Below, in pieces: positions 11,215-23,689 of a DNA stretch of 64,000 nt (position 1 is its first letter; the number at the start of each line of letters is the position of its first letter). Origin of the DNA: Branchiostoma floridae (lineage: Eukaryota; Chordata; Leptocardii; Amphioxiformes; Branchiostomatidae); contig NW_023365753.1 of assembly GCF_000003815.2 (NCBI RefSeq), forward strand, positions 16,273-80,272. Reading direction: 5' to 3'. The notes beneath the pieces are model-generated. The model made no database searches and had not been told where the DNA came from. It saw only the letters and a program-made list of their open reading frames with translations. The position numbers and the translations under genes were made by a program.

Positions 11215-12565
11215 TAAGTCACATTTATTGAGCTGGCTGGCTGTGCTGCTTCCCTCTCCCACCCTAGGGTAGAATTGGGTTGGACATGCCCACATCTGGA
11301 CAAAGACAGTGTTGTGTAGATTGCGTGACAAGAGCAGGGAGGCCTGCGACCTGCAGGGGTAACTTGTTAGTCCAGGGTTGGTGTCTTCAATAAGTGCCGC
11401 TGTCTGGCTTGTGGCGAGTCAGGAAAGTCAGTAAACGTGCGGATTATACATATTTTGACTAATGAAAAGGAACTGATAGTGACCTTGTCCATCATTTGCT
11501 GCTCCATTCCTGCTCATGATATTTAGTATGATATATAGCAGTCACTTGCTAAGCGATAAATTCATGGTACATTGGTAGGATCATCTGCTGACAACAGTGA
11601 AAATTCTGTTACCCCTTAACTTTGAAACCCTCCCTTCCCTTACTGCAAAACATCAGCAGGGAGTCTTTTGTGGAGATGGCGTACATTTTTAAACCATTCT
11701 AATGGCCTGCTTGTCCACAGATCCATCAACTTCAAGTGGTGATTGTGTATCAACTGTCACCACCAATGCTATACCAAGTAGAGGAGAGTAGAGGAGAAAC
11801 CTGCTTAGATTGACACCTCAAATCACTATTCACCACTGATCCACTTGGAACTGATCTTATTCTTGCTTTCCTGTTGCAGGAGATTTCCCCCCATTTTCTT
11901 CTTTTGTCCTTGTTATACCCTGAGGCTGCTTGCCAGAATAGTTTTTATTGTAAGCCACATCTTACACAAAAGGTCATAATTTATTCAAACAAGCCTGCCC
12001 TACTGAGTAATTACCTTATGTTATAATGCACAGGTACACTATTTTTTATTTAGGTCTTGTTTTAATACAGTGAAGGATGTTCACTCATAACGCCAGTAAA
12101 CCTTTATCTGTCACATTCCAGAATATTCAGTACTGTTCCATTAATAAGCCTGGCTTTTGCGCATTTTGAGTTCATTGTTTACACTGTTTCTCCGGTCATA
12201 CAGGTCTATTAGTTTTCCAGTCAGAGAAAAATAACAGAGAGTCTAATTGAAAGCACTTCCTTTGGAATTCAATTCCAAGCATCACATTAATCTGACACAA
12301 GGATACAGCAAGGCTGCCTATCAATGATTTTCATGTTCAAAACTCAAGGTTATCAGCAGCAAACGAGTCATAGTCGACATGCTTGCAAACTGCCAATAGG
12401 TGCAGTCAAAACATGGCCCTAAAACATATCCCCATAGCAGATCCATTCTACTGTTATGACATGCTTATGACTTTGAAACATCAAGATCTGTTGTTTGGCA
12501 CACATGACCGTAAGATACTTGTTTTTTTTTACAAAGATTTTCTTAAGCATGCTATCACAAAAGAA
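11215..12565. other. No gene seen
   Basis: The frames are short and there is no recognisable exon or repeat structure. 11760-11800 has a short GTAGAGGAGA repeat. Confidence 0.45.
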
Positions 12566-13687
12566 TACTGTAAATGCATTTAAGTTTGAGGGGATTTAAG
12601 CTCGCGGTACCAGGAAAATGCAGTGTTTATTAATTTGTGGTGGTTAAGTTTGCTGTAGCGACATCCTGCAAACTCAAATACATTTAGGGACCGTACAGCG
12701 TTTAGTGAGGGGGGAGGGCCGGTCGCCAGAGGGTCGGGTCAAAAAATTTTTGCTAGGCCCTCCCCCCAGGAAAAAATCTTTTTGCTAGGCCCTCCCCCTG
12801 GCAAAATATTTTTTTGCTAGGCCCTCCCCCCTCCTATCAACTTTGAAAAAATATTCAAGACGCCAATAAAACATGCGCTCCCATTTGGAAATGTGCTTTG
12901 CGTCCTACTTTTTCATGATTTTCATCGCAAAGCATATCTCTCGCCCCTAGTAAAAAAAAGGAAAACAGAATGGCTCAAACTATTTGCTTGATAATAGAGG
13001 GATAAATATCTGCTTCATGGAGGCATAAATATTTGCTTTATAGCAGCTATTTCATTGTTTTATATCAAAACAACACCTAAAAAGCATTTGTATCTGGATT
13101 TCTAGTAGATTTGCGCCATGAAGCGGCGCGTGCCCCGCCCCTTTAATTTACGTATTGCAAGCTCGCCGGGCCGCCCGGAGCGGCTTGCCGGAAACCATTT
13201 TCAATGTACATATAACGTTACATTGTATTTTTAACTTTTTCCTGGTTCTGTGGTGGTAATAACTTCCGGTAAATCGGGGGGAAAATGAAAACCAAAACGA
13301 CAACACGATTCGACTAACCAAAACTGTAGTGGGGAGGGGGGCGCCGACGCATGACGCTGATTTTCCCACGGCGGGGTAGACCGATCTCTCTAGCCGCCGG
13401 CGGGCGCGAGAACGCAGACTTGCCGGAGATCTTTTAAAAATGCCACGCTTTTTTGTCACGATTTCGTGCATTGCTTTTTTATGGGAAAATTTTCTGGTTA
13501 AATGATATTTCTATGAAAAAAATACGAGGGTTTCAAGTTTTTGAGAACGACGTTTTGAACACCATGTCTGGCGCCAAAGGCACGAAGAATAGCAAGGTAG
13601 GTCCGGGGAAATTTTGAAATCTTGACCATCAAAAGCTATTTTCTGCAGTTTGAGGGAAATATTTTGCTGGCGAACAAAGCTAACTTT

Positions 13688-14461
13688 GACCCCATTCACA
13701 CTCAGAAAAACGATTCGAATAAAACATGTAATCCGAATAAAACTACCCGATCCGAATAAAACTTAGCAGTATGAACGCTCCCAAATCACTTGGATTTCAT
13801 CGATTCGAATCCCTCGCGATCCACCTCGGGGAGGTAGATAGAACTCTGGGAAGTGGATAAAACTGAGCCGCGGGGAGTCTCGATTTGTGCGATTCGGCAG
13901 TGTGAACACGCAAGTGGATAGGATTCCGCTTATTCTGGGGTGTAACATCATTCATCCGGGAACTTGGGGTCATACTTCTAAACACTACACACGCCTGATT
14001 GCTTCGTTTTTCAGCAAGCATTATTATTTTCCGCCGTATTTTACTTCCAACAACAATAATTAGCGGAAAGAACGTGAAATCTTCATCATTCGCCAAGTGG
14101 ACACCGTAACAAACGAAGCTGCTTATTTCCATCTGGGGTGGGAGGAGACGCAGAAAAAGGTCGGGAAGGTTCATAAAAACAGGGACATTATAATATGAAG
14201 ATATATCAGAAGGAATGGCGGAGCATGGAGTTGAGAAATCCCTCGACCAGTGCAGAAATAAAGTGAAGAATCTCACTGCCAACTACCACAAGACGTAGCA
14301 ATACATCTGTGAAACGCAACTAATGTTTTATTCAGATAAGACTGAGGGCACACTTATCGGATTGTTGAAGAGCAGTGTGAACACAATTTTGGATCGGATA
14401 GAAAAATTTTTATTCGGATAAATGTATTATTCGAATCGTTTTTCTGAGTGTGAATGGGGTC
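13688..14461. mobile_element. Innermost DNA element, 774 bp, TTT target duplication
   Basis: The ends are a perfect or near-perfect inverted repeat of about 36 bp beginning GACCCCATTCACACTCAGAA. TTT flanks both ends (13685-13687, 14462-14464). The related uninterrupted sequence at 44040 reads AACTTTAATGCCATTTC with a single TTT, which supports the insertion point. The inside holds a SANT/Myb-like coding remnant. Confidence 0.85.
14188..14298 (+). pseudogene. SANT/Myb-like DNA-binding domain remnant
   Basis: An open stretch reads EDISEGMAEHGVEKS then LDQCRNKVKNLTANYHK, ending at a stop (TAG) near 14298. The second part matches the last helix of Myb/SANT-like domains, where QCRxKxKxLxxxY is typical of Harbinger accessory proteins and MSANTD-type genes. 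Only the C-terminal half of a domain remains and a stop lies just upstream. A longer minus-strand open frame over the same bases has no family resemblance. Confidence 0.5.
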
Positions 14462-15004
14462 TTTAATGGCATTTCAATTTAGAAATACAAAATTAAATCC
14501 CCCCGAACACATTATCACGATGTCGGCCACCAAAGGCGCGAGGCCGGTCACGTCAAAAGAGATCCAGGGAAATTTGCAAATCTTTACCCTCGAGCTCTGA
14601 AACGCAATTTCTTACATTTTGAGGGCAATAGGACAGGGGTAATTTTTGCTGGCAGACTAATCTAGAGTTTAATAAATGTAAGTGAAAAAGGTTTTCGAGG
14701 GCGATGCATAAGCCCCGCCCCCTCCCCTTTCGCATTTTCACTGTGTTCCGAGCGCCAACCATGGGCGATCCCTTGCGGAGGTCCAGAAAAATTTTGAAAT
14801 CCTGACCCTCTGAAACGCTGTTTCTTGGATTTTAAGGGACAAATTTTGCTGGTAGACCAAGCTATTTTTTTTTTGCTTGGCCCTCCCCCAAGTCAAAATT
14901 TTTTTGCTGGGCCCTCCCCCTGGCAAAATATTTTTTTGCTAGCCCCCCCCCCCCTGGCGACCGGCCCTCCCCCCTCGCTAAATGCCGTACGGTCCCTTAC
15001 AGTA

Positions 15005-15471
15005 CTATACTCTAGTCACAGATTGATAGGAAAATCCTGCGCCTCTACAAACTGCCAGTCAGAAGCCTACAAACCGCCAGTCAGAAACCTATGAACCGCC
15101 AGTCAGAAACCACTTACTGGTTAGCAAAGGTGCTACAAACGGACAGAACAGTTCACTCTTCACATTGACAGTGCTGATGTAATCACCTATCACTGATCTA
15201 ACTGTCGAATTCATAGTACAGTTACTTTTCTATCATGCAGTATGTCATATGGAGAAATGAGTTAAAGTGTTCATCAAAACATTTGTGTCTTGTGTTAAGT
15301 TGTAAGCAAGGAGGATATATATAACCTCCTTGTTGTAAGTATTTGTGTGTCTTCACCGTGGCAGGTACCTCAAACATTTCATCATAATACTGTGACAATG
15401 TATAGTACAAGTAGTGAGAAGGAACAGAAGGGAAATGTTTGCGGTGGATTCTGCATAAAATGTTACATTAT
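15005..15471. other. No gene; short tandem motif
   Basis: 15045-15115 has three copies of a 22-24-bp unit with ACCGCCAGTCAGAA. The remainder shows nothing recognisable. Confidence 0.5.
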
Positions 15472-15647
15472 ACGCCAACATTGATGCAGGAAGGTGCTGA
15501 TGAGAGACTCAGAGGCACGATGCAACTCGATTCAAAGGGAGCTTTATTCACACACATGTGAAGTACAATTACGCCATGATGGAAGAGAGCGACCACGTGA
15601 CCCTTAACACTGACGTCACTCAATAGTGACGTCATCACATAGTGGCG
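15472..15647 (-). repeat. Downstream (3') LTR of the TRIM-like element
   Basis: On the genomic strand it contains CACGTG (E-box) and two full CRE palindromes TGACGTCA about 17 bp apart. These would be in the U3 promoter part when read on the minus strand. The ends are CGCCA and TGGCG. Confidence 0.75.
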
Positions 15648-16404
15648 TGATTTATCTTCTTTTCCATTTCTTCTTCTTTCTGCCTTAAGATTCTGATTGA
15701 AACAGAATAAAATCTGACAATATTGTCTATTTTTAGTGATAAATCTGCAGAGCGGACATGAACTATAATAGTATTATCCATGAAATACCCCTCCCCCTGT
15801 TACAGAAATAGAAAATTTAGAACCGGTGAAGAGAAAGTAACATGACAATGTATGTGAAGGAAATTGTTGACTGATGAGGTAAGGTTTGTAGAACATAATG
15901 TAACAAATAACATTTAACATCAGATTGTGAATACATTAAGTCTGAATATTGAGACAGTTGAATGGCATAAAATGTCAATGTTACCATAGAATTACCGCGT
16001 CTAAATTAACGTAACATGGGGAATGATATACAAATATAGCAATAATCAAAAAGGTTACTGATAAGATATGGATCAGAGTTCTGTTTGGCTTGTGAGTTGT
16101 CCCAGTTCAGTGTAGGGCGACGCGATCTTGGTGTTTAGCGCTCTTCTTGGCAGACGAAAAGTCAGTGGTCGCTGGTTGAGATGTTCCTACAGGCAGCTAC
16201 AGTTCCGTGGGTTGATGCTCCTCTTAGTAGATCACAGGTTACAGTTACGGGTAAAGTTCCGGTAGCAAAGTCCGTGGGCGGTCTCGGTCGAAGTCGGGTG
16301 AACCAGGAAAACATGGCGGATGTTGTTGTTGATGGACGCCGCAAACACTCGGTCGGTGGAACGGAAAAATAAGGGTTGCCGGATAAATAAGCCGAGGCTA
16401 CTCC

Positions 16405-16578
16405 CTACTACTTCTATGAGTCCTCTGGGGGTTGTTCAGCGAAGCTCCCTGCAACTTCTATTGAAACCTCTGTGGGTCTACAGCGAAGCTCTTTGCAACT
16501 TCTATTGAAACCTCTGTGGGTCTACAGCGAAGCTGCAACTTCTATTGAAACCTCTGTGGGTCTACAGCGAAGCTGGTG
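16405..16578. repeat. Minisatellite, about four units of 41-46 bp
   Basis: Units share GCAACTTCTATTGAAACC and TGTGGGTCTACAGCGAAGCT; the first is diverged. It lies inside the TRIM-like element. Confidence 0.85.
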
Positions 16579-16789
16579 CAGGGATTAGGTGTAGACGGCA
16601 CGGCGTAAATTCCGACCGGGGTCTCCGCGAAGGAGGTGAAACGCCAGAACCCCTCCAAGTGAGGATCGACGTCCGCCATTGTTGTAGCTACATCCTTTTG
16701 GTTACGATTGGCCCGTTCCCTCTATTGCGACTCCTCCAGGCACAAAGTTCAGGTTTCGACATGGGTATCGTTTCCCAGCCGCTGCCACC

Positions 16790-16965
16790 ACGCCAACATT
16801 GATGCAGGAAGGTGCTGATGAGAGACTCAGAGGCACAATGCAACTCGATTCAAAGGGAGCTTTATTCACACACATGTGAAGTACAATTACGCCATGATGG
16901 AAGAGAGCGACCACGTGACCCTTAACACTGACGTCACTCAATAGTGACGTCATCACATAGTGGCG
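16790..16965 (-). repeat. Upstream (5') LTR of the TRIM-like element
   Basis: Identical to 15472-15647 except GCACAATG in place of GCACGATG. The primer-binding-site-like sequence follows it on the minus strand at 16789. Confidence 0.75.
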
Positions 16966-17689
16966 ATAGGCTACCTACAATGTATAGCACATGGCGGCTG
17001 TTTATATCGCCGGTGAGAACTGCATTTTGCGCCAAGAACATTTGCAGTACAACCCATTTTGTCCAATTCTACTACAGTAACTGTAACAGTAATTCAAGCA
17101 GCCAACAGGGTAAGATGATGTGTCGGTTATAAAGTAGTTCTATATAACAGGAGTGAGTTTATTGCATGCACGACTTCTTCCTCTTACTCTTAGAACTTGA
17201 CCTTGGAATATTGCAGCTCATAGGGTCTCCCTTTAGGGGCGCGGCTTGGTAGTTTGGGTAGATTCCAGAAATGGAGCAGTAGTATCCAGTATTTGATTAT
17301 ACTGCTGCTGGGTTCCCTGACACGGGTAGGCAGCAGTCGGCTAGTCTTCACAACATGCTTTCAATATGCTCTGTCCAATTGGTGCACCCTGGTTAGGCCA
17401 CACTTTTATGTCCTTCCTGACAAGATCTTCCTAACAGTTATATTTGACTAAGAAATAGTACAATATCTCAGTTATAGTTCAAAACGTTCAAGAACACCAT
17501 AGTTAGACGTCCCCCACTCTCTTCAGCAATGCTTGCCACCATTGCATATCATATGAAAATTAAAAGAATGTCAATATCAAACACCATCTCATAAGATTAT
17601 GCTTGAACCCCACATCCTTCTGGAAATTCATATTTTGCTACCTTAACCATGTTAAAGAAGCGACAGCTAAATTTACCTATTAAAAAATT
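16966..17689. other. No gene seen
   Basis: No recognisable exon or repeat end. Short open frames only. Confidence 0.45.
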
Positions 17690-18727
17690 TAGAGCTTTCG
17701 TAAATTTCATGCAATTGACTAACACATTAACATAATTTATGCATGGTGTTGTTCATCATTGACCAACGTACACATGTCAGTTATAAAATTCCCATTATTA
17801 ATCATAAAGTGGTTTTGCAATTTTTACATAAATTATGTAAATAAGTTCCTCATTACCATATTTGGTATCTGCTTATATTCCACCTATTATAATTAACATG
17901 TGTTACATGTATTGAGGTCCAGTTATTGAAAACAATGGAACTATACAATTTCCTGATTAATTATGCAAATTAAGTCCTCATCTGCATAACATGTATATCA
18001 TTATGAACTTCTTTGCCTAAGCTACCCGCATGCCTAAAATGCAGGCAATCTGTCGTTCCTGTCTGTAGTTATCCTCTTTGGAGTGTCTTGACAAAAACAC
18101 CCCTGCAGTTCCACAATTAAATGTTAGGGGGCTGAAACTTGCCCCACTTTGTCATGACACCAAAAGCTATCTACCACCAAAATGTCAAGGCCATAGCATG
18201 TCTCGAACTAGAGATACATTGAAAAACTGCTATGATAGAATATTCTCATTAATTATGCAAATGTACTTTTGTTTTCCATAATTAGTATCTTATCTTGTAA
18301 AACATTGTCTAAGGTACCTACATACCAAAAATGATGAAAATCCGTTGTTCCCTTCTTGAGTTATCGTCTTCAGAAGTTTTTGACAAAAATGCCTCTGCTT
18401 TCCCAAAACTAGACGCTAGGGGGCCCAAACTTATGTCACTTATTCCTGAGCACAAGAGCTATCTAACACCCGAAAATCATGACCATAGCTTGCTCAGAAC
18501 ACGAGATAGCAAACCCGGAAGTTGCGGTGCAGTACCAAGGTAAGCCGCTTGGGGCCCCAAAATCTAATCATTTCCAGCTTTCATCACACCCTACCAACAC
18601 ACCAAGTATGAAACCAATCCACCAAGCCGTTCTTGAGTTATCTTGTTTACACACACACACACAGACAGACAGACACACAGACAAACACGGGGTAAAATAT
18701 AACCTCCATGACATTTCATGGAGGTAA
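17690..18727 (+). repeat. Dispersed repeat family A, copy 2
   Basis: It is the uninterrupted reverse-orientation partner of 2830-4070 and partner of 43500-43880. The right end carries an ACAC/GACA low-complexity run (18650-18690) and closes with a hairpin ACCTCCATG-ACATTT-CATGGAGGT. The segments look like translated protein with many relatives (for example FDKNASAFPKL) but that reflects the shared repeat only. Confidence 0.7.
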
Positions 18728-18737
18728 TTACATTGTA

Positions 18738-19265
18738 CAGTCAAACCAGTCTATAGCGGCCACTCAAGGGACTGGAGAAATGTGGTCACTATAGACAGGT
18801 GGCCACTATAGAGAAAATGCTGATGAATTGACCATGAGCAATATGTAGCGCATGATTTCAGTACCCACTAATCTTTCTCACCATGAGTAACAGTGTCTTG
18901 ATCGTCTCAAAATTCAACTGACCCTGACAAAGTCATATCTACCAAAAATGATTGATATTGCCATCCACAATGTTGGTAAATTTGCAAACAAAGACTTGCA
19001 CTCCAACGTTCAAGGTCCGTGTACCCTACATTACCGCCAAAAATGACCCTGTCGGGAACTCGCAAACTACGATTTTAAACTTGGCGCAGGTTGACTTACG
19101 GCTGCCATTTAGTCACAATAGCAGCCTGGCAGTATTTCTGTATCTACGGGACCAGAAATCATGCGGTCATGGCTGCGTTGTACAGGTGGCCACTATAGAC
19201 TATTTCTTAATTCTTAGGTCAATGGTAAAAATCCAAGGGACCAACATAAGTGACAGGTTTGACTG
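18738..19265. mobile_element. Tigger-like MITE, 528 bp
   Basis: The ends CAGTCAAACCAGTCTATAG and GTGACAGGTTTGACTG are inverted. TA flanks both sides (18736-18737, 19266-19267). Subterminal GGCCACTATAGA strings resemble those of the element at 5809-7418. No transposase remnant is seen. Confidence 0.8.
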
Positions 19266-19288
19266 TATTTCCAAAAAGCAGGTCAAAA

Positions 19289-19485
19289 TACTGTAAATGC
19301 AGAGACTTTTGCGCTGGTTTAATGTTCGCGGTTTTCGAACTTAAAACCACCGTGAACATTTTTCATGGCAGAAGAGACTACGTATACAGTGCTTGGTGCT
19401 ACCGCGAATTTAAAACCGCTGCGAAGAAACATTTTTAACGCTACCGCGAAATTAAATCCTTGCGAACTTAAATGCATTTACAGTA
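19289..19485. mobile_element. Short MITE, 197 bp, family of the split outer MITE
   Basis: The ends TACTGTAAATGC and GCATTTACAGTA are exact inverses. Internal CGCGG/CCGCG strings repeat in both orientations. This intact copy is the reference for the split copy at 12566-15004. Confidence 0.85.
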
Positions 19486-22400
19486 TTGGTTTTATTAGTA
19501 TTTACGGAAATTTGATCCTTGGCACCCCAGACTGCTAATAGTGCTATCCAAAACTTTATTATCTGTTTACAAAATGCTTTTTGATATTGATTCAGACGGT
19601 ATAGGATGTTTATGAGTTAATAATAATCTTTTAATGTGGTTATGGGGTCAATGACCGTCAATCCATTCAAACTGTTGGACAAGTCACAGTGGGAGCACTT
19701 CGCTGGGTAAGATTTTCTGGATTTTAATTTTTTTTTTTAACTGATGGGTCACTACATAAGACAACTACAAATGTATATTGTATATGCCATGAACTATGTC
19801 ATCAGGGACTTGTATAGGTCCAGTCTGGACAATTTCTGAAAGGCATCATTGTAGTTAACCAGACTCTTTGTAGGATGATTCAGCGGTAATTATGAGAATG
19901 ACACTATATAAAAATCAGCCAAGCTGAAATTATTGATGCACTAAATTGACATCACTGTTGACGTTCCTGCTGTGCTGGCGCCAAGATATAGATGCTCAGT
20001 GGTCCATTTGTGCTGCATGGACCTCATTCATTATTCAACACCAAAATTGGGAATACAGAGGATTCAGCAAAGCAAAAATAGGGCTGTCTAATTTCCATTT
20101 CAAGCCTTTCTTGTGACACCCCTTGTATAGCTGGCTTGTGCCATGTAGTAATCCTGCTGAGCACCAAAAAGGGATGTCAGAAGAATCCTGTTAGTCAAAT
20201 GCATGTATAAATTATAATTGCATATTATGGACTCTGCTAACTACAGTATATCAAGTGGAGAGGTGATGGTTTTGTTCCTGGATCGTACTAGCATACTGGT
20301 CTTATTTTTTTACAGATATTTTGGACGCCTGTTTCGTTTTTTGTACATACAGTACATTGTACATACATTGTACAAAGAGCAACACTGTAAGCAACTTGAT
20401 ATGAAGATTGACAAACAGCTAATGCATGTACATGCATGCTGATACTCAATACAATTTTTCTTCACCATGTCCAAATAATGGAACAAAAAGTTCCAATGTC
20501 AATTGTAAACTGGAACTAAGTCAATTTGTGACCATCATAATCAGCATTAGAAGGAGAAACCTGGGATCAATTGTTCTTAGTATAACAACTTTAGATATAT
20601 TAATTCATAAGTAGTTCAGAATTTCTTACAAAGCATCTTCTTTATGCTCCTGCAGAAACAAGTGCAACAATGGCAACCTGTCAGCTTCTTCTGTCTAGAG
20701 TTCATTCTGGGTTGACATTGCGTGCGTACAGACTGAACCTTGACTGTGAAGCCTTGTTCTTTGTTAAATGGTCCCAGGTGTTAATCTCAGCTGTGGTAAG
20801 GTCCCACAAAAAGCACCTCAAACTCTTTATAGCCCAAACATCACACCAACAAGGCCTGACTTCTTCCAGGATATGCAGTAGAAGTGTAAGATGTGCATTA
20901 GTTGGAAAAAAAGCTTTGAATATTAATGTAGAGTTATGTGATGACAGTGATAACATCCTGACTGGCACCATTTTCTTTCTTTTGTCGGTGACACGGACCA
21001 GGTTTCATACCCTAACTATGAATTGATATGAAGGAGGCGGAGAATAATTTTAGATGGTCCAATAGGGAACAAAAGTAATACAAAGTGAAGACAACAATGA
21101 TGCAAATTATGCAATTAGCTCCTATTGTTTGAGTACAAGAGCAAATGTTATCTTGTAGGGGTGAGAATGCCACTAGTTTGCTAACATATTAAGAACCATT
21201 AAATCCCAAGCCTGATTTTTTTATTCTGCAAAAATGCTTTTTCTTCTGCAATCTTGAAAATCCTTTTGCAAATTGCAAACTGCAGATGGGGCAACATGTA
21301 CACATCACTTATTCACAGTGGAGTAAAAAAGAAGGGGAGTCCTCACCAAGTGTTTTGACCATGTCTTTGTGGATTTCTTTGAGAGTCATCCTCTTTTTAT
21401 TGATTTACTTGATCATAGCACAAGCTGATTTTCAAGGGGCACCACATGCTTGGAGCATTATTCTTCACCATAGTAGCACATTTGTATCATTATTTTGTAC
21501 TTTCAGCGTTTGAAAAGACGCACAAACATGCCGCAAACGGACCCCTTCAAGCACAGGATTGAGGCACTAACGGTTTCCTGCGGTAATTTTCAAGTACGTG
21601 AGGTCACCGAGCGAATGGAATCTGATTCGCGCGTTCACAAATCTAAACCTGATTCGACAAGGGACGATATCTCCGGAAGCGTTCGGGACTCTTTGGTCAT
21701 GTTAGTGTGCATTCCTAAAGTTTGAAATAATGGCTGCCCCAGCGGTGCGGGCAGCGCTCAGATTTTCAATGAGTTGTCATCACCCAACGATGTCACATCT
21801 TTGCTCAAAGACTGTCGATATGCAATGAGATAGTTTTATTTAACCTTACTGCGTGTAAAAATGACAAAATCTAATTTGAAAAAACGAGAAAAAAATCGCA
21901 CTGGGTGCCTTTAAGAAAGAATGGACTGTCATAACAGATACTAACGTGGGCATGAAAGAATTGTAAATATGATTTTTTGGATGATGTCATCAGGTTTTAT
22001 TACCCCTAATATTTTTTTTATGAGAAAATACAGCACTTTGTATATACCAATGCAATGAAGCTATGTTTTTCATGTGCATAATGATGAAAGCTAGCAACTC
22101 ATTTTGCACATCTACTTATTATCTGTCAGTATTAGAAAAGGATTTTTTAATTCGATGAAAACAATTATTTTGTAATAACTACAGATCATTAGGAGATATT
22201 ATGATGTGCAAACGTGAGTTTGTAAGCCTTATTAGATTATGCACAATGGCAACTTAATGGCACATTGTGCTTGCTATCAGTAGCACAGTTTTCTGGTAGT
22301 GTCTAAGGAATATTCCTGAACTGTAGATAACTGAAGGTTCCTTCATGTCAGCTCTGATTGTGGAACAGTGCTTGTCAAATGGGGCATATTCATTCATGTG

Positions 22401-23630
22401 GTCTAATATGAATGAATAAAAAATTCATTAGAATCAATGTGTGAAGTGATGTCATGTTTTTTATTTGTTTTGATTTGGGAAATTCCACTTTCTATGATAT
22501 TGTTTCCAAGCCAAGAAATCCTTCCTCCCTCATATTCCCTCCATAATTAGCTTGAAATTTGTCTCCCCTTCCCTGCCAATGGTACAGGAGGATGTCTTTC
22601 TTTGCTGCTGAAATTCCTCTGCTTTACACGCGATGTCGCGACCCCTGCCCCATGGCGAGGTGAGAGGTGAATTTTGAAGAGACTTTGGCAGTAAACAAAG
22701 CTCACTTCCCCCTAGTTTATGGAGCATGAATGCGAGCCTCCTCCTGGCTGCCGCCATTTGAGACAGGCCAGAGTTTAAATCTAGACTTGCCAGCTTTCCT
22801 TCAGAATACTGATTTAAAGGCCCAGAAAGGTGTGAGAAATCTAAAAGCTTTGGCAGGCTTCCAAGTGATAGTTTTAGGTTAAGTAAAAAGTTCTCTGTCT
22901 GCTACCACCATTCAGAGGTTGCGATTTCCATCAAGGTCATTCTGCCTAACTTCAGAACCTCCCAGCCAGGGGGCTGGCAGATAGGAGACTGTTATTTTGA
23001 TAGCTGAAGCTGATATCCCCTATCGGCCTATGACTAGGAATGACTTCCTGATTCAGTACAGAGTCAGTATTACTATTAGTGTGATTTCACGAAGATAAAC
23101 AGTTTGCCAGAATACATAAGTGGAAAAAAAGAAAGATAAGTTGATTACTCCAGGAAGGAGGGTCACCTTCTGGAGGAGTATTGAAGTTGGAAGAGTTACT
23201 GCTGTTATTAGCTGTTTATCAATGTTCCCTTTGCTGTGTTCATATGGCATGTCGTCTGCTCTCAAGTGCGTGGTTATGCCCTTATTTTCACTGTGTTTAT
23301 TTAAGTATTGCCACACCAAATTAATTATGCTTCTCGGATTTTTTCAGAAAAAAGTTGGACCGGCCGGCTGGCCGGCAGGTGGAAAAAAAACTTTTTGCAA
23401 AAGTCTGGGTTGCTTATATACACAGCATACATAGCATATCAACAAATATAAGTTATTTCCTTGGCAAATCCTATGCAATGAATTACTTCTTTTGATCTAG
23501 TACTACCATTCCAAATGTGCACAGATGACTGTACCATATCAAAGAATAATGAAAAAAGTAATATACTTTTAAATTAGTGTAATAATAACTCTCCGATTTT
23601 AATTACACACTGTGTATTTTTCTCTCAAAT
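19486..23630. other. Gene-free stretch
   Basis: About 4.1 kb with short open frames only. 20670-21026 (+, 118 codons) and 21495-21725 (+, 76 codons) are the longest and match no family I know. A GC hairpin with GGCCGGCTGGCCGGC lies near 23361. No bHLH coding exon for AHR was found. Confidence 0.45.
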
Positions 23631-23689
23631 AAACAATACCCCACGTTGTATTCTATATACATATATATCGTCGTCGTCTGCGTCCGCTC

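Larger units (their letters stand above)
13560..14870. repeat. Diverged tandem units inside the Harbinger-type element
   Basis: Three units of about 190 bp share GGAAATTTTGAAATCTTGAC-like, TTTGAGGG and ATTTTGCTGGCAGAC-like strings, near 13600, 14560 and 14785. Three further units at 43930-44390 are related. The first unit is split by the inserted element. Confidence 0.65.
12687..14996. mobile_element. Harbinger-type element, 2310 bp, TTA target duplication
   Basis: The ends are inverted: GGGACCGTACAGCGTTTAGT on the left against ACTAAACGCTGT-like sequence at right (CTAAATGCCGTACGGTCCC as written). TTA flanks both ends (12684-12686, 14997-14999). Next to both ends lie three inverted runs of the string TTTTTGCTAGGCCCTCCCCC. 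It sits inside the outer MITE and is itself split by the element at 13688-14461. No transposase is visible. Confidence 0.85.
12566..15004. mobile_element. Outer MITE of a three-level nest (split)
   Basis: The left end TACTGTAAATGCATTTAAG at 12566 pairs with a right end that is cut by the next element: AACTCAAATACATTTA stops at 12686 and CAGTA resumes at 15000-15004. Joined, the right end is the inverse of the left. The same family is intact at 19289-19485. Its own length is only about 130 bp. Confidence 0.8.
15472..16965 (-). mobile_element. Short non-autonomous LTR retrotransposon (TRIM-like), minus strand
   Basis: Two direct repeats of 176 bp (15472-15647 and 16790-16965) differ at one base and enclose 1.14 kb without gag or pol. 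Read on the minus strand, each repeat has AATAAAG in its second half, as expected of a poly(A) signal in R. The upstream repeat is followed at once by TGGTGGCAGCGGCTGGGA, a primer-binding-site-like TGG start. A purine-rich run AGAAAGAAGAAGAAATGG precedes the downstream repeat. A clear target duplication is not seen. One difference between repeats points to a young insertion. Confidence 0.75.

Noticed and set aside
13797-14282. 161-codon minus-strand open frame
   Set aside because: It lies wholly in a DNA element, has no family resemblance, and the opposite strand carries the SANT-like remnant.
16400-16580. CRISPR-like array
   Set aside because: The units are contiguous 41-46-bp repeats without unique spacers, in an animal genome.
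18078-18543. Conserved peptide shared by several places in the window
   Set aside because: The similarity is DNA repeat family A read in frame; copies have different stops and no start context.
20670-21026. 118-codon + strand open frame
   Set aside because: No recognisable motif, no clear splice or promoter context; length is within chance for this much DNA.
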